A DNA stretch of 64,000 nucleotides from Argentina anserina. Its lineage: Eukaryota; Streptophyta; Magnoliopsida; Rosales; Rosaceae. Positions 1 through 24,110 of this stretch are shown in pieces; the stretch's first letter is position 1; each line of letters opens with the position of its first letter. Location of the stretch: assembly GCF_933775445.1 (NCBI RefSeq), contig NC_065872.1:310001-374000 (forward strand), written 5' to 3'. The notes below the pieces were generated by a model that was not told where the DNA came from, made no database searches, and worked only from the letters and a program-made list of their open reading frames with translations. A program made the position numbers and the translations under genes.

Positions 1-2957
<2,957 letters not shown>

Positions 2958-3065
2958 TTGATTGATTTGGTCTTTACTATTCTTGGTAGTCTCTGGGCTA
3001 ATGGCAGGCAGTGAGAAGCTCAAGCTCAAGCCCTAAGTTTAGCTAAAATGCTTATTAGACTTTTT

Positions 3066-3090
3066 AGAGAGAGAGAGAGAGAGAGAGAGA
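3066..3090. repeat. GA/CT microsatellite in MPK6 5' leader
   Basis: A 25-base GA run on the plus strand. It reads as CT on the MPK6 sense strand and lies about 110 bases upstream of the ATG, so it is probably in the 5' UTR or core promoter. CT-rich leaders are common in plant genes. Confidence 0.9.
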
Positions 3091-4244
3091 ACACCTGTGT
3101 TGGGGACTTGGGGTGGTACTTGTGTTGTGTTTATGGTTGTGATTATTAGAAAGAAAGAATGTATACTTCTGTTTTGTTTTGCTCTACCCTTTTTGGTCAC
3201 ACCACATCTAACCAACCAAATCTCCAATCGAAATCCATATCTCTATTTGGTTCGCAACAACAGTAAGTAAGTAACTAACTACTAAGTATAGTAAAATCCG
3301 ATAGATTCATTTGTGATGATTTACCAACACATTTACTAATTAATTCTGGCAATATGCTACTTAAACATTACTAAACTCATCACCTTATTTAGGAAAATGG
3401 TAGAACCTGACGTCTGAGGATTTTAATCATGGATCAACAACTGTAGTAGGTGAAAAACTTTCTCTTACAGATAACAAGGCAATTCTTAGAGGCAGCGGGC
3501 TTTAATAATATCTTAGAATTTGTAATTTGAGACTATCATTTGTGCTGACATGTACATATAAGAGGAAAAATGACATTATTATCGTGACATTTACAGTGAG
3601 GCATGTTTTTTAATTATCTGTTGGACAATCATATACGTTCCATTATGCAAGATTATTTTCAAAGAAAATCATATAAGATTATAAACAACTTGTGCTCGAT
3701 ATGAATTTTTTAAGCATCTCTGGCTCATTTCACACTTGTATTCATGCTTTTGATCCCTATGACTTGACTCACCCTTGGTTTCGCTGCTCTTTTCCTGCAT
3801 GTAGTGATTTGTTTGTGTGTGATAAGATTCTGTGTAGTCAATCATCCTGGTGGTTCTTGGTATTGTATTATGACCAAGTGACTCGACATTTTTTACTGAC
3901 AGTTTTCGGTGATTGTGTTTTCAGTTTATGCAGCCATCCTAATGAAGTAGTAATGATAAATGTGTGCTGCACTTCAATATAACAAGTTAATATGCTGGAA
4001 AAAAGCTAATGCTAGTTCCATGACATCATAAAATTATCAACCAACAGTCCCCCATTCTTTTTTTTTATTGCAACAGTACCCGATTTAACAACTGAACTTT
4101 ACCACAAACATCATTTTGTTAGCTCATGGAGCTGATGAAAGGGATTTATGAATCCCGAGCCAACTGCAGAGTGATAAGTATATGCATTTGTCAATATATC
4201 ATACAATTATGTTTGACGAGAAACTCCAATCCTTGGATGATATT
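3091..4244. other. Spacer: MPK6 promoter and HAD-gene 3' flank
   Basis: AT-rich spacer holding the promoter of the leftward MPK6 gene and the 3' flank of the leftward HAD gene. The short open frames here, such as 3692-3982, show no recognisable domain and no codon pattern. I see no RNA gene or clear repeat. Confidence 0.6.
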
Positions 4245-7067
4245 CTACCGTGTAAAGGCAGGTAAAACATACGACGGGTAAGCATCATACTTGGAACCAA
4301 GAGCTTGCACAGATGATAAATCTGCCACGTCTGCGTAATTACCAAGTCCAAGTTCCGTTGCATGGATTCCACCAGTGATTAAGACTGATTGGATTGCAGC
4401 TGCATTTGCACCCTTGATGTCATGATGAAGAGAATCCCCCACTGCAATAGAATCAATAGGTTCTACACCAACTAAGGCCATGCCTGATTTATAGATGATC
4501 TGCGTTAAAAGGTGTAAAACAGATTAAGATAAACACTGCATTAAAAGATCGTATTTGGAGCAGATTTAGATACTTGGATGCAACCTAGAGCGAGAATGCA
4601 GTCATGTGCCAAAGAAACATGTATTATGGTGAAAGTTCACATGGAAGTAATCAGACCAATAAGATTAAATCACCTTATCGGGCTTGCCCATCCATTTCAC
4701 TTCACCCCCTAGCTCTTCATATTTGGCAGCCAGAGTCCCTAATATGAGATAAATTATTTTCATGAGGACCATATAACCAAACAATATTAGGATTCAGGCT
4801 GCAGCATCTATTCATATAGCAAGTCCAACATGTTAACAGTTGACACATATATGAGGTGCGCCATTCTATATTTTGTGAGTGTATCCACAGGGCTGTGTTC
4901 AGCAAAAGCAGCTAGTTATACCTGGCATTACACCCAAAGCTCTAGCCTCAACAGTTACAAAATCAGTATTGGCCACCACCATAGGAATGCGCTTAGCAGC
5001 ACATTGTTCCGGTATATTCTCAAGTTCCTCCAGTTTCATGGGAATTGCATCACTAGAAGGATTCCCCAAGGCTTCAGTGCCATGGGTCAAAATAAAGTCA
5101 GCATCTTTAACAATTTCCACAACTTGTAAGCCAAGGCCCTGCAAGAGAATGATTTCGTTAGTTTCACAGTGCAGAATGGAACTTCCATGGAATATGCAAT
5201 ACTACTTCCTTTTATCTAAAATATCTCCAAATTACCTCAAGAGATATGGCACCACAAGCACTCCAAGTCATATGAATGCAAGATTTTCCCAGTGCTGCAA
5301 ACCAAGCATCATCTCTCCTATTTCAATGTAGCACACAGAAGAAGTCACTACTTAGTACTTACAACAACCCCCATAGATACATAAACAAGATAGCAAGAGT
5401 AAATTAACCACATAGCAAATATGGTTACGAAAGAGAAAGAGAAAGAGAAAGGTGCAACCTTGAAGGCACGTTTACTAAACCGTAATGAGATTGAGGAGGA
5501 ATCGGAGAAAGTAGAAATCAGAGAAAAGAGGAATGGGAGAGAGAGTCATTCAATATCCTTTGTTTACTTGTTATTCGGAATTGAAATTAATCCGGGGATT
5601 GATTTTTATTCATGTATTTACTAATATGTATGAATGAAAATCATAAAAAAGGAATTACCGAAATTTCCTTACGTATATGATGAGCCTTCATTTTTAAATG
5701 AGGTATTTTGGGATTATCAATAAATTATGAGGATATTTTAGGGATAAAAGTTGATATAACCTTTTTTCCGGGATGAATACATAGTTTTCCCACTGGGATC
5801 ATGTTGGAGGATTGATCGCTGGATTTTTTGGTGGGACCCACAGAATTTCCATTAGTAAACACACTTTTGAAGGAGAAACGGAATGGATTGAGCAGGGAAT
5901 CAATCCCTTTACAGGGAAGTAAACACGCCCTGAGTGTATTATTACGAAAGAGAAAGGTGCAACCTTTCACAGGTACAAATGTTGGCAAATTATGTGCACA
6001 GATTGTATAGTTCATTTGTATAATGCAGATCAGCCCTACTGTCACAACTTGTTTTAAAAGCACAGATGCCTTTCCTTGATAAACTGAACCACATCAAGTT
6101 GGCAAAGATGACTTACTCAAAGGCAAACCAAAGTTTTCCTGGTTTCTCCATCATCATATTAGAAATGAATTCGATTTTTCACTACTTGAAGGTAAAAAAA
6201 AAAAAAGGAATATATAAATGATAGAATACAGGATGGTTTGGTTCACCTTTGCAAGCTCTGATGTGTTAGCTCTCCACTAGTAATGGCTCCTACAAAGAGA
6301 GAAGGATCGACCCCAAGGCTTCCCAATTTCTCCAATGTTGTAGACGCTCGTCTAGAGGAGTTACTTATAATCACCATCTTTGCACCACTATTTGCTAGCT
6401 TCTTCACTATAAAACAAGAAGATCAGTGAACCGATGAAGCACTACGAAACTAGAAAAGCTTCTGGTTTCAATTTAGAGCTTACCCGAATCCCAATAGGCC
6501 AAAACTAATAGATGAAAACATACATGTTGAAGTTGCTCCCGGATAAGGCTGCTTCCCATCGTGGAGTACTCCAAACTGATCTAATAATCAGGCCTGCATT
6601 TTCATAGATCACCAAACCACATTAATCTATGTAATCTGAAGTTTCCAGGATTCTGTTCGAGTTTATCGAATCATAATAAGGCAAAACCAACAGTAGCAAC
6701 CAAACAAACGACAACTTTTTCCCAAGGATATTGAACTACTGTTAAAGAATGCGACTGGACTGAGTTTGAGTACATGGAATCATAAAAAGCTTAAATATGC
6801 ATTCAGCAGTGGTATCCTGAATTTCTGTGCAATTATATTTAGGAAAGATAATGGACTGAGTTCAAGTTTTCATTGAATTATAGTAAGCCTAAAACACACT
6901 TTAGCATCCAAAGAAATGATGGATTTTCCACTCTAAAGTAGTGAATTTTGATCGAAGTTAGGGACATGAATTAGTGATGGGAACCTTAAAACGGTGGGCT
7001 TCGGCGAGTTGCTGACGGCCAGTAATGGTTTGAAAGAGCTGAACATCTGGGGATTGAACGCCATCAT
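4245..7067 (-). pseudogene. HAD superfamily class IIA hydrolase, apparently inactivated
   Basis: Haloacid-dehalogenase-type phosphatase of the class IIA plant/bacterial family; the natural substrate is not known to me. Exons on the minus strand are about 7067-6985, 6593-6524, 6406-6247, 5317-5236, 5138-4922, 4738-4674 and 4499-4245 (TAG). The frame holds through all junctions. Motif I (LDQFGVLHDG), motif II (VIISNSSRRAS), a C2-cap region (DFILTHGTEALG), the motif III region (MGKPDK) and motif IV (IAVGDSLHHDIKGA) are all visible. Two lesions argue for a dead gene. The second codon of exon 2 is TGA (6588-6590), where the family has Trp in KAWLLDQFG. The first exon also has no in-frame ATG: ATG-ATG at 7067-7062 is one base out of frame with VQSPDVQLFQT. 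Some usually conserved residues differ too (ANTDF, WSACGAI). Because introns are kept, it is a DNA-level copy and not a retrocopy. An assembly error is the main alternative. Confidence 0.8.
5425..5966. mobile_element. MITE-like insertion in HAD-gene intron with direct-repeat flanks
   Basis: The segment lies in the intron between 5318 and 6246. Imperfect terminal inverted repeats start at about 5465 (ggcacgtttactaaac) and end at about 5930 (agtaaacacgccc). The similarity extends about 30 bases and includes a shared gattga block. A 25-base direct repeat (ttacgaaagagaaaggtgca...) occurs at 5425-5461, expanded by extra gaaaga units, and again at 5942-5966. No coding capacity is seen. The exact ends and the true target duplication are uncertain because 11 bases separate the right inverted repeat from the right direct repeat. 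Confidence 0.55.
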
Positions 7068-7183
7068 CTTGTTCGTCTTCTCGTCGTTGGTTTCGTTTGG
7101 TGTGTGTTGTTGTTCTGGTAAGACCTTCGGTTAGTTTTTGTTCCAAGTTGTTCCAAGTTATGTATTTAAGGATGTCCAATATG

Positions 7184-7999
7184 TAGGGGTGGCATGGTGT
7201 ATAAAACTATTCCAACCAATTTATATATCAACCGTATTAAATATGTTGGTATATTAAATATTTGTTACATAATATATGATATAGTATACCGTATCAACAT
7301 TAAAAATACGGTAGGTAGATGATATAGATTTTCCGTATACCATGGTATATCGTACATACCAACTTATATTATATTAAATTATTTAATTAAATATATATAT
7401 ATATATATATTTAAATTTCAACCGTAGATTTATTGAAAAATAAATCCAAACCGTATAAATTTACTAACCTTAATCTAATCTCTCTGAGTTTCTTTCTCAA
7501 GTACACTCTTTTTCTCGTCTTCAATTTCTTTATTTAATTATGAATGAATCAATTCAATCGAATTCCCAAGTACAAATGCTTAGATCTATCAGTAGCACTA
7601 TCACTGCTTAGAACATGTCAACATATATCGGATTTAAACCTATCATTTATTTTTTCAATTGTTTTGAGAACTCATAAGTACTTTAACAGTTTGACTATTT
7701 GGACTTTGGCTTTCTATTTATGACTTTGTATTTGATAATTTGGTTGAAGTTATATAAGATTTTGAAATTTTATTGTTATTTCACTTATTTGTTATTACTT
7801 ATTTGGATTGGGCCTTTAATTTTTTTGGCCTTAAATATATTGGTATAAGCCCAGTATCAACCGAGTACCAACCGTACCACTTAATTGGTATACCAACGTT
7901 ATTGGTTGGTATAAATTATAGATTTTTCATACCAAATATATATTGGTTGGTATATGGTATTGGAAAATTAAAATTAGTATACTAACCAATCCAGCCCTA
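7184..7999. mobile_element. Non-autonomous hAT-superfamily element
   Basis: An 816-bp element with termini TAGGGGTGG (left) and CCAGCCCTA (right), inverted with one mismatch and of typical hAT form. It is flanked by a perfect 8-bp target duplication, CCAATATG, at 7176-7183 and 8000-8007. The interior is AT-rich and full of subterminal ttggtat/ataccaa motifs in both orientations, as expected for transposase-binding sites. No transposase frame is visible. It lies directly upstream of the first exon of the HAD gene. Confidence 0.88.
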
Positions 8000-8007
8000 C
8001 CAATATG

Positions 8008-8543
8008 TACTAAGGCCCATATTTCGAGCCAAACCCAAAAAGCTAATCCAAGATGCTTGGCGATAAAACAGAGCAATATGCATTTGATTTCCTTGTAAAT
8101 CAATCATTAATTCATTACCCTTTTGTTTGCTTTGTTTGATCTGCTATGGACAACAATACTCTCTGTTCTTACTTGTTTGAGATCAATTGTGCCCATTTGC
8201 AGGCCACTTCTTACTTGGTTGATAAAATTATGGGAATTTTAGTATTAGCTAGCTTCATTCATAACCAACAAGCGTGATCCTTTCCACGTTTAATCTCTGT
8301 ATAATAAGAAAACTTGTACTATGAATGTGATTTTCCATTTGATTAATAGACAAAGAACAAAGATTCATCTTAACGAGCTCTTTTGTACATATGTTGGTAT
8401 TTCAGATCACAATGAATGGAGATTGCATGGTTGAGACTTGAGAGTGGGCAGACAAATGGAAATTGATCAGTGTTCATAATGTTGTTTGATTTGCATGAGA
8501 AAATGAAAAGCACTCTTTTTTTCCGGACAGAGATATAATCAGA
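8008..8543. other. Spacer without recognised gene
   Basis: AT-rich sequence between the hAT element and the 3' end of the small plastid-type gene. It may contain the former promoter of the HAD gene, now separated from it by the element. No open frame, RNA gene or repeat of note is seen. Confidence 0.5.
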
Positions 8544-8577
8544 CTACTGTGGAATAGACTTTCCTTTCTCTCTTAGT

Positions 8578-9012
8578 TTAGCCACCGCTTCCTTCATGGC
8601 TTCCTCTCTTTTTGCTAGCCAACACTTTTGCAAGCGCACCACTCACATTGGGATCCTTCTTCTCCTTCTCGTCAACCGTAGGCGGCGGCGGCCTTCTGGC
8701 AGCTGCATTGGCACTCCGGTCACCAACGATAAAGCTCACCACGGCACCAGCCAAACCCAAGCCCGCAGCCCTGCACCATTCCATCAACCACACTATTATT
8801 GACTACATATGTAGCACCAGTATCAAATGTGACTCACAACATATGAAGGCACACACTAATGACTAACCTGCGGTGAACAAGTTTGTTGGGACCATCTGAG
8901 ACTTGATGGCAGGCCTTAACTTTGATAGACGACGGAAAATGGGCGCTGCTCTTGGTCCTTGCTGATATTGGCGTTGTTGCAGTAGCCGGCGACGAGGTTA
9001 GAGAATGAGCCA
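8578..9012 (-). CDS. Small chloroplast-type protein with one hydrophobic segment; C-terminal frameshift
   Basis: Two exons on the minus strand, 9012-8868 and 8770-8578, joined within an Arg codon. The product is about 112 residues. It has a Ser/Thr/Ala-rich N-terminus (MAHSLTSSPATATTPIS) resembling a plastid transit peptide, then a hydrophobic segment AAGLGLAGAVVSFIVG, and a charged tail with PPPPTVDEKEKKDPN. I do not recognise the family with certainty; a thylakoid-associated protein is my inference. As read, the tail ends SKKRGSHEGSGG at 8578. One base earlier, the other frame continues EAMKEAVAKLREKGKSIPQ to a TAG at 8544-8546. That is a coherent amphipathic tail, so an extra base near 8603-8604 (in ttcctctc on the plus strand) probably breaks the frame. 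Confidence 0.75.
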
Positions 9013-9852
9013 TAGCCCAAAGCTTCTCTATCTTCTCTTCTTCTTTACTCTACTGCGGGAACCTGTTTCGGGAATGGTTTTCAAGCCTATGGAGCTTCGT
9101 TGTAACCAGAATTAGAAAGCTATTGGTTGAAACTAGATAAGGTTTCATTACTTGTGGACCCTTGAGTAGCTCGTCTCCCATTCACTGCCTTCCATTCTCG
9201 TATCCGATTGATTCATATATCAATATTGCTCTAGTAAAACCAACACATCAGCTACTAAACTCCCGGACGAAACTATGCACCAGCATATTCCACCAGTACT
9301 GCATGTTACAATTGTTCTTGTTCAACACAATTTGAATGCGTACGCATGTCCTATTGTTCACAACAGAAAACTCAGTCTTATTCCTACCAACAACGGCCAC
9401 TTAGTCTCTTACGTCCCCACAAATTAGTGAACAGAAATTCAGAAATGCTAAAAGCCTGATAATAAGTTCCGATCTCACTATTTTTTCGAAATTATACACT
9501 GCTAGTCAGCTATCATGTTCATCAATTGCAATGAATACTTGAAGCATACCAGCGTCATCTCTAGGGTCCGGCTTAGCAGGGTTAGATCGCCTTTTATTTT
9601 AAAGAAAATATGGGAGCCCCTTTCCTAATTGGCAATTAAAAAACTTCAAAACTGGACTTGAGACATGAAATTTGATAAATAGCCGTCAAAACTTCTAGCT
9701 TCCATCACCAAACAAGAAAACCACCAAATAGAGTAATCCATGTTCTAGTGAAGAAAATTTGTTTCTAACTTCAAGGTGTACTAGGTGATATTATAACTCA
9801 ATGACACTGCAGGCTTAGGTAAAAAACAAGGTAAAGGAAACAGATCTCTTGA
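9013..9852. other. Spacer: 5' flank of small gene and RPL5 3' flank
   Basis: Holds the pyrimidine-rich leader of the small leftward gene (near 9020-9055) and the 3' UTR side of RPL5. No further gene, RNA or repeat is recognised. Confidence 0.5.
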
Positions 9853-12101
<2,249 letters not shown>

Positions 12102-12146
12102 TGCAGAAGATCCGGGCGGCAACAGAGGGAGCGAGCAGAGACGCGG

Positions 12147-12182
12147 CTAGGGTTCGCAAACGGAGACGATGGCTTTTATATA
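12147..12182 (-). promoter_or_regulatory. RPL5 core promoter: TATA box and telo-box-like motif
   Basis: On the minus strand TATATAAA lies at 12182-12175. About 20 bases downstream comes aaccctag (12154-12147), a telo-box-like motif typical of plant ribosomal-protein promoters. The ATG follows at 12101 after a pyrimidine-rich leader, so the transcription start is probably near 12145. The motifs are seen directly; their function is inferred from known ribosomal-protein promoters. Confidence 0.7.
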
Positions 12183-12875
12183 CTGACCGTGTTAAGTGGT
12201 AACAGCCATCAACGGCTGTGATGAATCAGGGTTTTGTGGTTTATTCGACGGCTCTGATTGGCGTGTGGGTTTTTTTGGTATTACCATAAATATGCAGGGG
12301 TATTTTAATCAATTTTATCCGAGTAAATTTTCCTTTTCTCTCAAACTTGCCCTTTTAACTTCTTTTTCAAAAAATTCGATACAAAATGTTTGATACAATT
12401 TCCAAGAATTGCATTGAATATCTGTAAATATCTGAGTTAAAAAAAAAAACGAATTTAGTTAGTAATGTGAAAATGAAGAATGATGGAGTTTAAGTGGTGT
12501 TGTGTGAGCTAGGGAAAACTATATGCACCATATATATACAATATATATTATATGAGCTAATAACTAAACTAGTTCACTCCAACCTATATACAAAATGTTG
12601 AATAGTGCATAAAACTTTGGATTTTAAGCTAGATTTGTCACATATGTGAACAGATTTTACAGGCTCTGTATAAACTTTTGTGCTAGGCTGGGCTTTGCTG
12701 AAAGCTGGAGTACCATAAGTCGTTTGCCAAATTCAACAATGCCAGCCAGACGATAACAGACGATATTGGAGTCAAGAGTGGAGGGCAGTACGTGACTAAT
12801 AGCACTCGTATTAAAGCGACTGTGATAATATTGAGCTGAGAGGAAAAATAAACTCGATCATCAGATCAATCGATC
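12183..12875. other. Divergent spacer between RPL5 and AOP-type gene
   Basis: About 0.7 kb shared by two divergent promoters. It contains an A-run near 12438 and AT-rich tracts near 12530-12560. No open frame or RNA gene is supported. Confidence 0.5.
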
Positions 12876-14055
12876 ATGGGTAGAATGTCTAACACAGAGG
12901 CCAAGATTCCGGTCATAGACTTCTCCGGCGATGACTTAAAGCCTGGAACAAATTCGTGGCTCCAAGCCTGCAACAGAGTCTGCAACGCACTCGAAGACTA
13001 TGGCTGCTTTGTGGCGACACTGTCCGGTGCAGACTGTTTAGAGCTTCACAACACCATCTTTGGTAGCTTGGACGACTTGTTTGATTTCCCCAAAGAGAAC
13101 AAGCTCAAGAACACTTACAAGAAGCCTTTCCGTGGTTACCATTCACCAAACCCTGTTCATGAAGGCTTGGGGATCGATGATCCAACAGACCCTGAGGCTA
13201 CTCATCAGTTTACAAAACTCTTCTGGCCCCATGGAAATCATCATTTCGGGTGAGTACGTACACTAATATCGATCATCTTCTTCCATTTTTTCGTGGGATT
13301 GTCTATCGGAATTACTGAATTAGTGCCATGTCTATAATTTTATAGTATATGCAACATACCTAATATACATGTATATGGTATTACTCTTTTCCTAAAACGT
13401 GCTTCTATGAAAGTATAACCGATATTTTTCTCAAAAAAAAAAAAAGTATAACAGAGAATGTAATACTAGTTTGTTGTTGGTTTAATTTGTTAGTGAGACT
13501 GCAAATTCATATGCCAAGCTGGTGACGGGGTTAGACCAGACAGTGACAAGAATGATATTTGAGCACTATGGAGTGGAGAAGTACTGCGAGTCTCATATTG
13601 GATCCACTGACTATGTTCTTCGACTCCACAAATACAATGCAGCTGACAAGGAGAAAACCCACAAGGCTCTTCCTGAACACACAGACTTGAACCTCACTAC
13701 CATTATTCATCAAAACCATGTGAATGGCTTGGAGGTCAAAACAAAGCATGGTGAACAATGGATTGGCTTTGATGCCTCCCCTAACTCTTTTATATTCATG
13801 ACCGGCGACGGGTTTCAGGTATGGAGCAATGACAGGATACAACCTTGTCTGCATAGAGTGACGATGAGCGCAAATGCAGTAAGATACTCAGTTCTGCTCT
13901 CTACTTTCCACAATGGGATCATAACTGTGCCGGAGGAGTTGATCGATGACGAACACCCTTTGAAATATAAGCCACTGAATCATCAAGATTACCTTGCTTC
14001 ACAACTGGCTCTACCTACCAGCAGGGTTTGTGTTAAGAACTTCTGTGGTCTTTGA
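12876..14055 (+). CDS. 2-oxoglutarate/Fe(II)-dependent dioxygenase, AOP family
   Basis: Non-heme iron oxygenase resembling the AOP1 proteins named after glucosinolate side-chain enzymes. Outside Brassicales the substrate is unknown, so no reaction is claimed. Two exons, 12876-13249 and 13494-14055, join inside a Gly codon and give 311 residues. The DIOX_N domain starts at KIPVIDFSG; the catalytic jelly roll lies in exon 2. Iron ligands are His187, Asp189 (PEHTDLN) and His245 (CLHRV); the 2-oxoglutarate-binding Arg255 sits in RYS. The length is normal and no lesion is visible. The ATG follows a purine-rich leader. A gibberellin-oxidase-like role is an alternative, but the sequence fits AOP better. 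Confidence 0.9.
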
Positions 14056-14573
14056 ATATGCCTCACTGGCGATGCATGTGTACAATCGTATTGAAGTGGA
14101 TAAATAAGATATATATGGAAATCTATTTGGAATAAGAACGGATATACATATCATTTATTTTCATATTTGTGTAAATCCCTTTGCATGTTTCAAGTGAAAG
14201 TGAATTATACAAATGCAAAAATATAGAACAATCAGGAGGAACGTAGCTCGGACCTTAATATAGATCAATCACGTTTTGCTCTCAGCTCAAGATGCGGACC
14301 CTCAAGAGTCAAGATGCTCGTCTATAAATTGAATGCAACAGAATGGCTCTCAACTCCAGCAGATAATCACACCAGATTCTTGCACAAAGAAGACATTTCT
14401 GATTTCCTATTTCTAATGATATCACTACATCAAAGAATGATGATATTACAACAGCCAAAAAATACAAATGAAAATGCACCGACCACAACCGATCAAAATC
14501 AATAACCCATGACCCAAAACCCAAAACCCAAAACCCTGTTCTTTCATCCGTATATAAGTGAACCTAATTCGAT
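14056..14573. other. Convergent spacer between AOP-type gene and SAC9 3' ends
   Basis: Carries the 3' UTRs of two convergent genes. A short tandem of CCCAAAA-type units (14510-14535) is visible. No gene is recognised; the small open frames on both strands lack family features. Confidence 0.5.
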
Positions 14574-22836
<8,263 letters not shown>

Positions 22837-23344
22837 GTTGAGAGATCCCGATCTGAAGAAGAAATTGAAAAGAGTACTTCTTCTTCTTCTCCAGTTCTCT
22901 CCGGTCTTACAGAAACTGGCATCGGAAAATATGAATGACGTTAGGACCAAAACCGGAAACAATATTTATTTGGGACAAAATATAAATCTTTTCTATTTTC
23001 TTCTTTCTTCTCCTCCTCCTTCCAAAGAAAAGAAAAGAACAGTATATTTCGTGTACGTATTTTCCATGAATAAATCATTTTCTTCTTTGGGACAAAACTT
23101 TTCTTTCATCTTTCGGTTTCATTTCAAGTGGGCACCTGAGTAAAAGACAATACACCTAATACTTTTTATGCACCATTTTAATATCATATACACAATTCTT
23201 TAAAATATTTCGATTATAATGAGTTCAAAATAATCATAAATTTCGATTTAAAGAAACGGTGCAGAGAGAGACGTGGGTGATAAAATCCAACAATAAAGCT
23301 GTTACTAGTTTGATGAATTGGTAGTAAAGTAGTACAATACCACT

Positions 23345-23652
23345 AAAGACATCTCTAATAATGAGAGTTATCTTAATAGTTATAAATAGCTAAGAATAAA
23401 CTATAACTAGCTTGTTAATAAGTACATTTTAGTAAATATTTTGACTTAAATTGAATTATAAATTTAAAATTAGAAAATTTAACGAAAAACTATTTTTTTC
23501 TCAACTCTAGTCAAATTTAGCTATTCTTTTTAGTTAAAGCTAAACTTAAATACATTTTAGCTATTATGCTAGAGATCAAAGTTAGCAAAAACCTAGCTAA
23601 ATTTTAGATTTTTTTTAAAAATAGCTAGTCTTTTAGAGATGCCTTGAAAACT
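23345..23652. mobile_element. Short MITE-like element with catctcta ends
   Basis: The left end reads agacatctctaataatg (from 23347). The right end reads ttttagagatgcctt (to about 23646), giving inverted termini around RRCATCTCTAA. The interior is very AT-rich and contains tagctaa-type motifs in both orientations. No target duplication could be fixed, so the boundaries are approximate. Confidence 0.45.
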
Positions 23653-24080
23653 CAATTCTTAACTACAAATTGTCACAAATTCTTTTTTCAGAATACAATA
23701 AAGTTGAGGCCTGCTAGTTTAATTTTGGGCTTTTGGCCTTCTAGTTCTAGTTGACCTAGAAGAAAAACAGCCCACAATATTGTCAACACGACCCTACAAG
23801 AATCCGGGAGGCAAACAAGAGCCAGGATGAAGCTAAAATGGATTGAACAAAGCCACACGATTTTCCTCTTTATATCTCCATTATTATTATCATCATCATA
23901 TTCTTTCTATCACTGCAGGAGTGCAGACAAATATAGAAAACCCAGTTTCCAGATTTCTTTGTTTCTCAAGTATAAGCTACTGAGCTGATATTCCCTGACA
24001 CAACTCAAAGACTGGTTCTTGAGTTTTGGTTCAATAGCTCTTCTTTAAATTATATACGCGGGTGTTTTCAGGTGCTAAGG

Positions 24081-24105
24081 ATGAAACTAAATGCTTGATT
24101 ATTAG
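24081..24105 (+). promoter_or_regulatory. Two overlapping upstream ORFs before the rhodanese-gene ATG
   Basis: ATG at 24081 (five codons, TGA at 24096-24098) and ATG at 24091 (four codons, TAG at 24103-24105) lie within 30 bases of the main ATG at 24111. If both are in the mature leader they would be expected to lower translation of the main frame. An upstream leader intron cannot be excluded (ttttcag at 24065-24071). Confidence 0.4.
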
Positions 24106-24110
24106 TTGAC

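Larger units (their letters stand above)
22837..24110. other. Divergent spacer between SAC9 and rhodanese gene
   Basis: A 1.27-kb region holding both 5' leaders: CT-rich near 22995-23030 and the leader of the rightward gene from about 23850. A MITE-like element occupies the middle (listed separately). No other gene is seen. Confidence 0.6.

Noticed and set aside
2958..3029. Upstream in-frame extension of MPK6 (24 residues before MEVGGGG)
   Set aside because: The codon at 3029 is not an ATG, and the family start matches MEVGGGG.
6588..6590. TGA read as selenocysteine in the HAD gene
   Set aside because: Land plants lack the selenocysteine insertion machinery, and relatives have Trp here.
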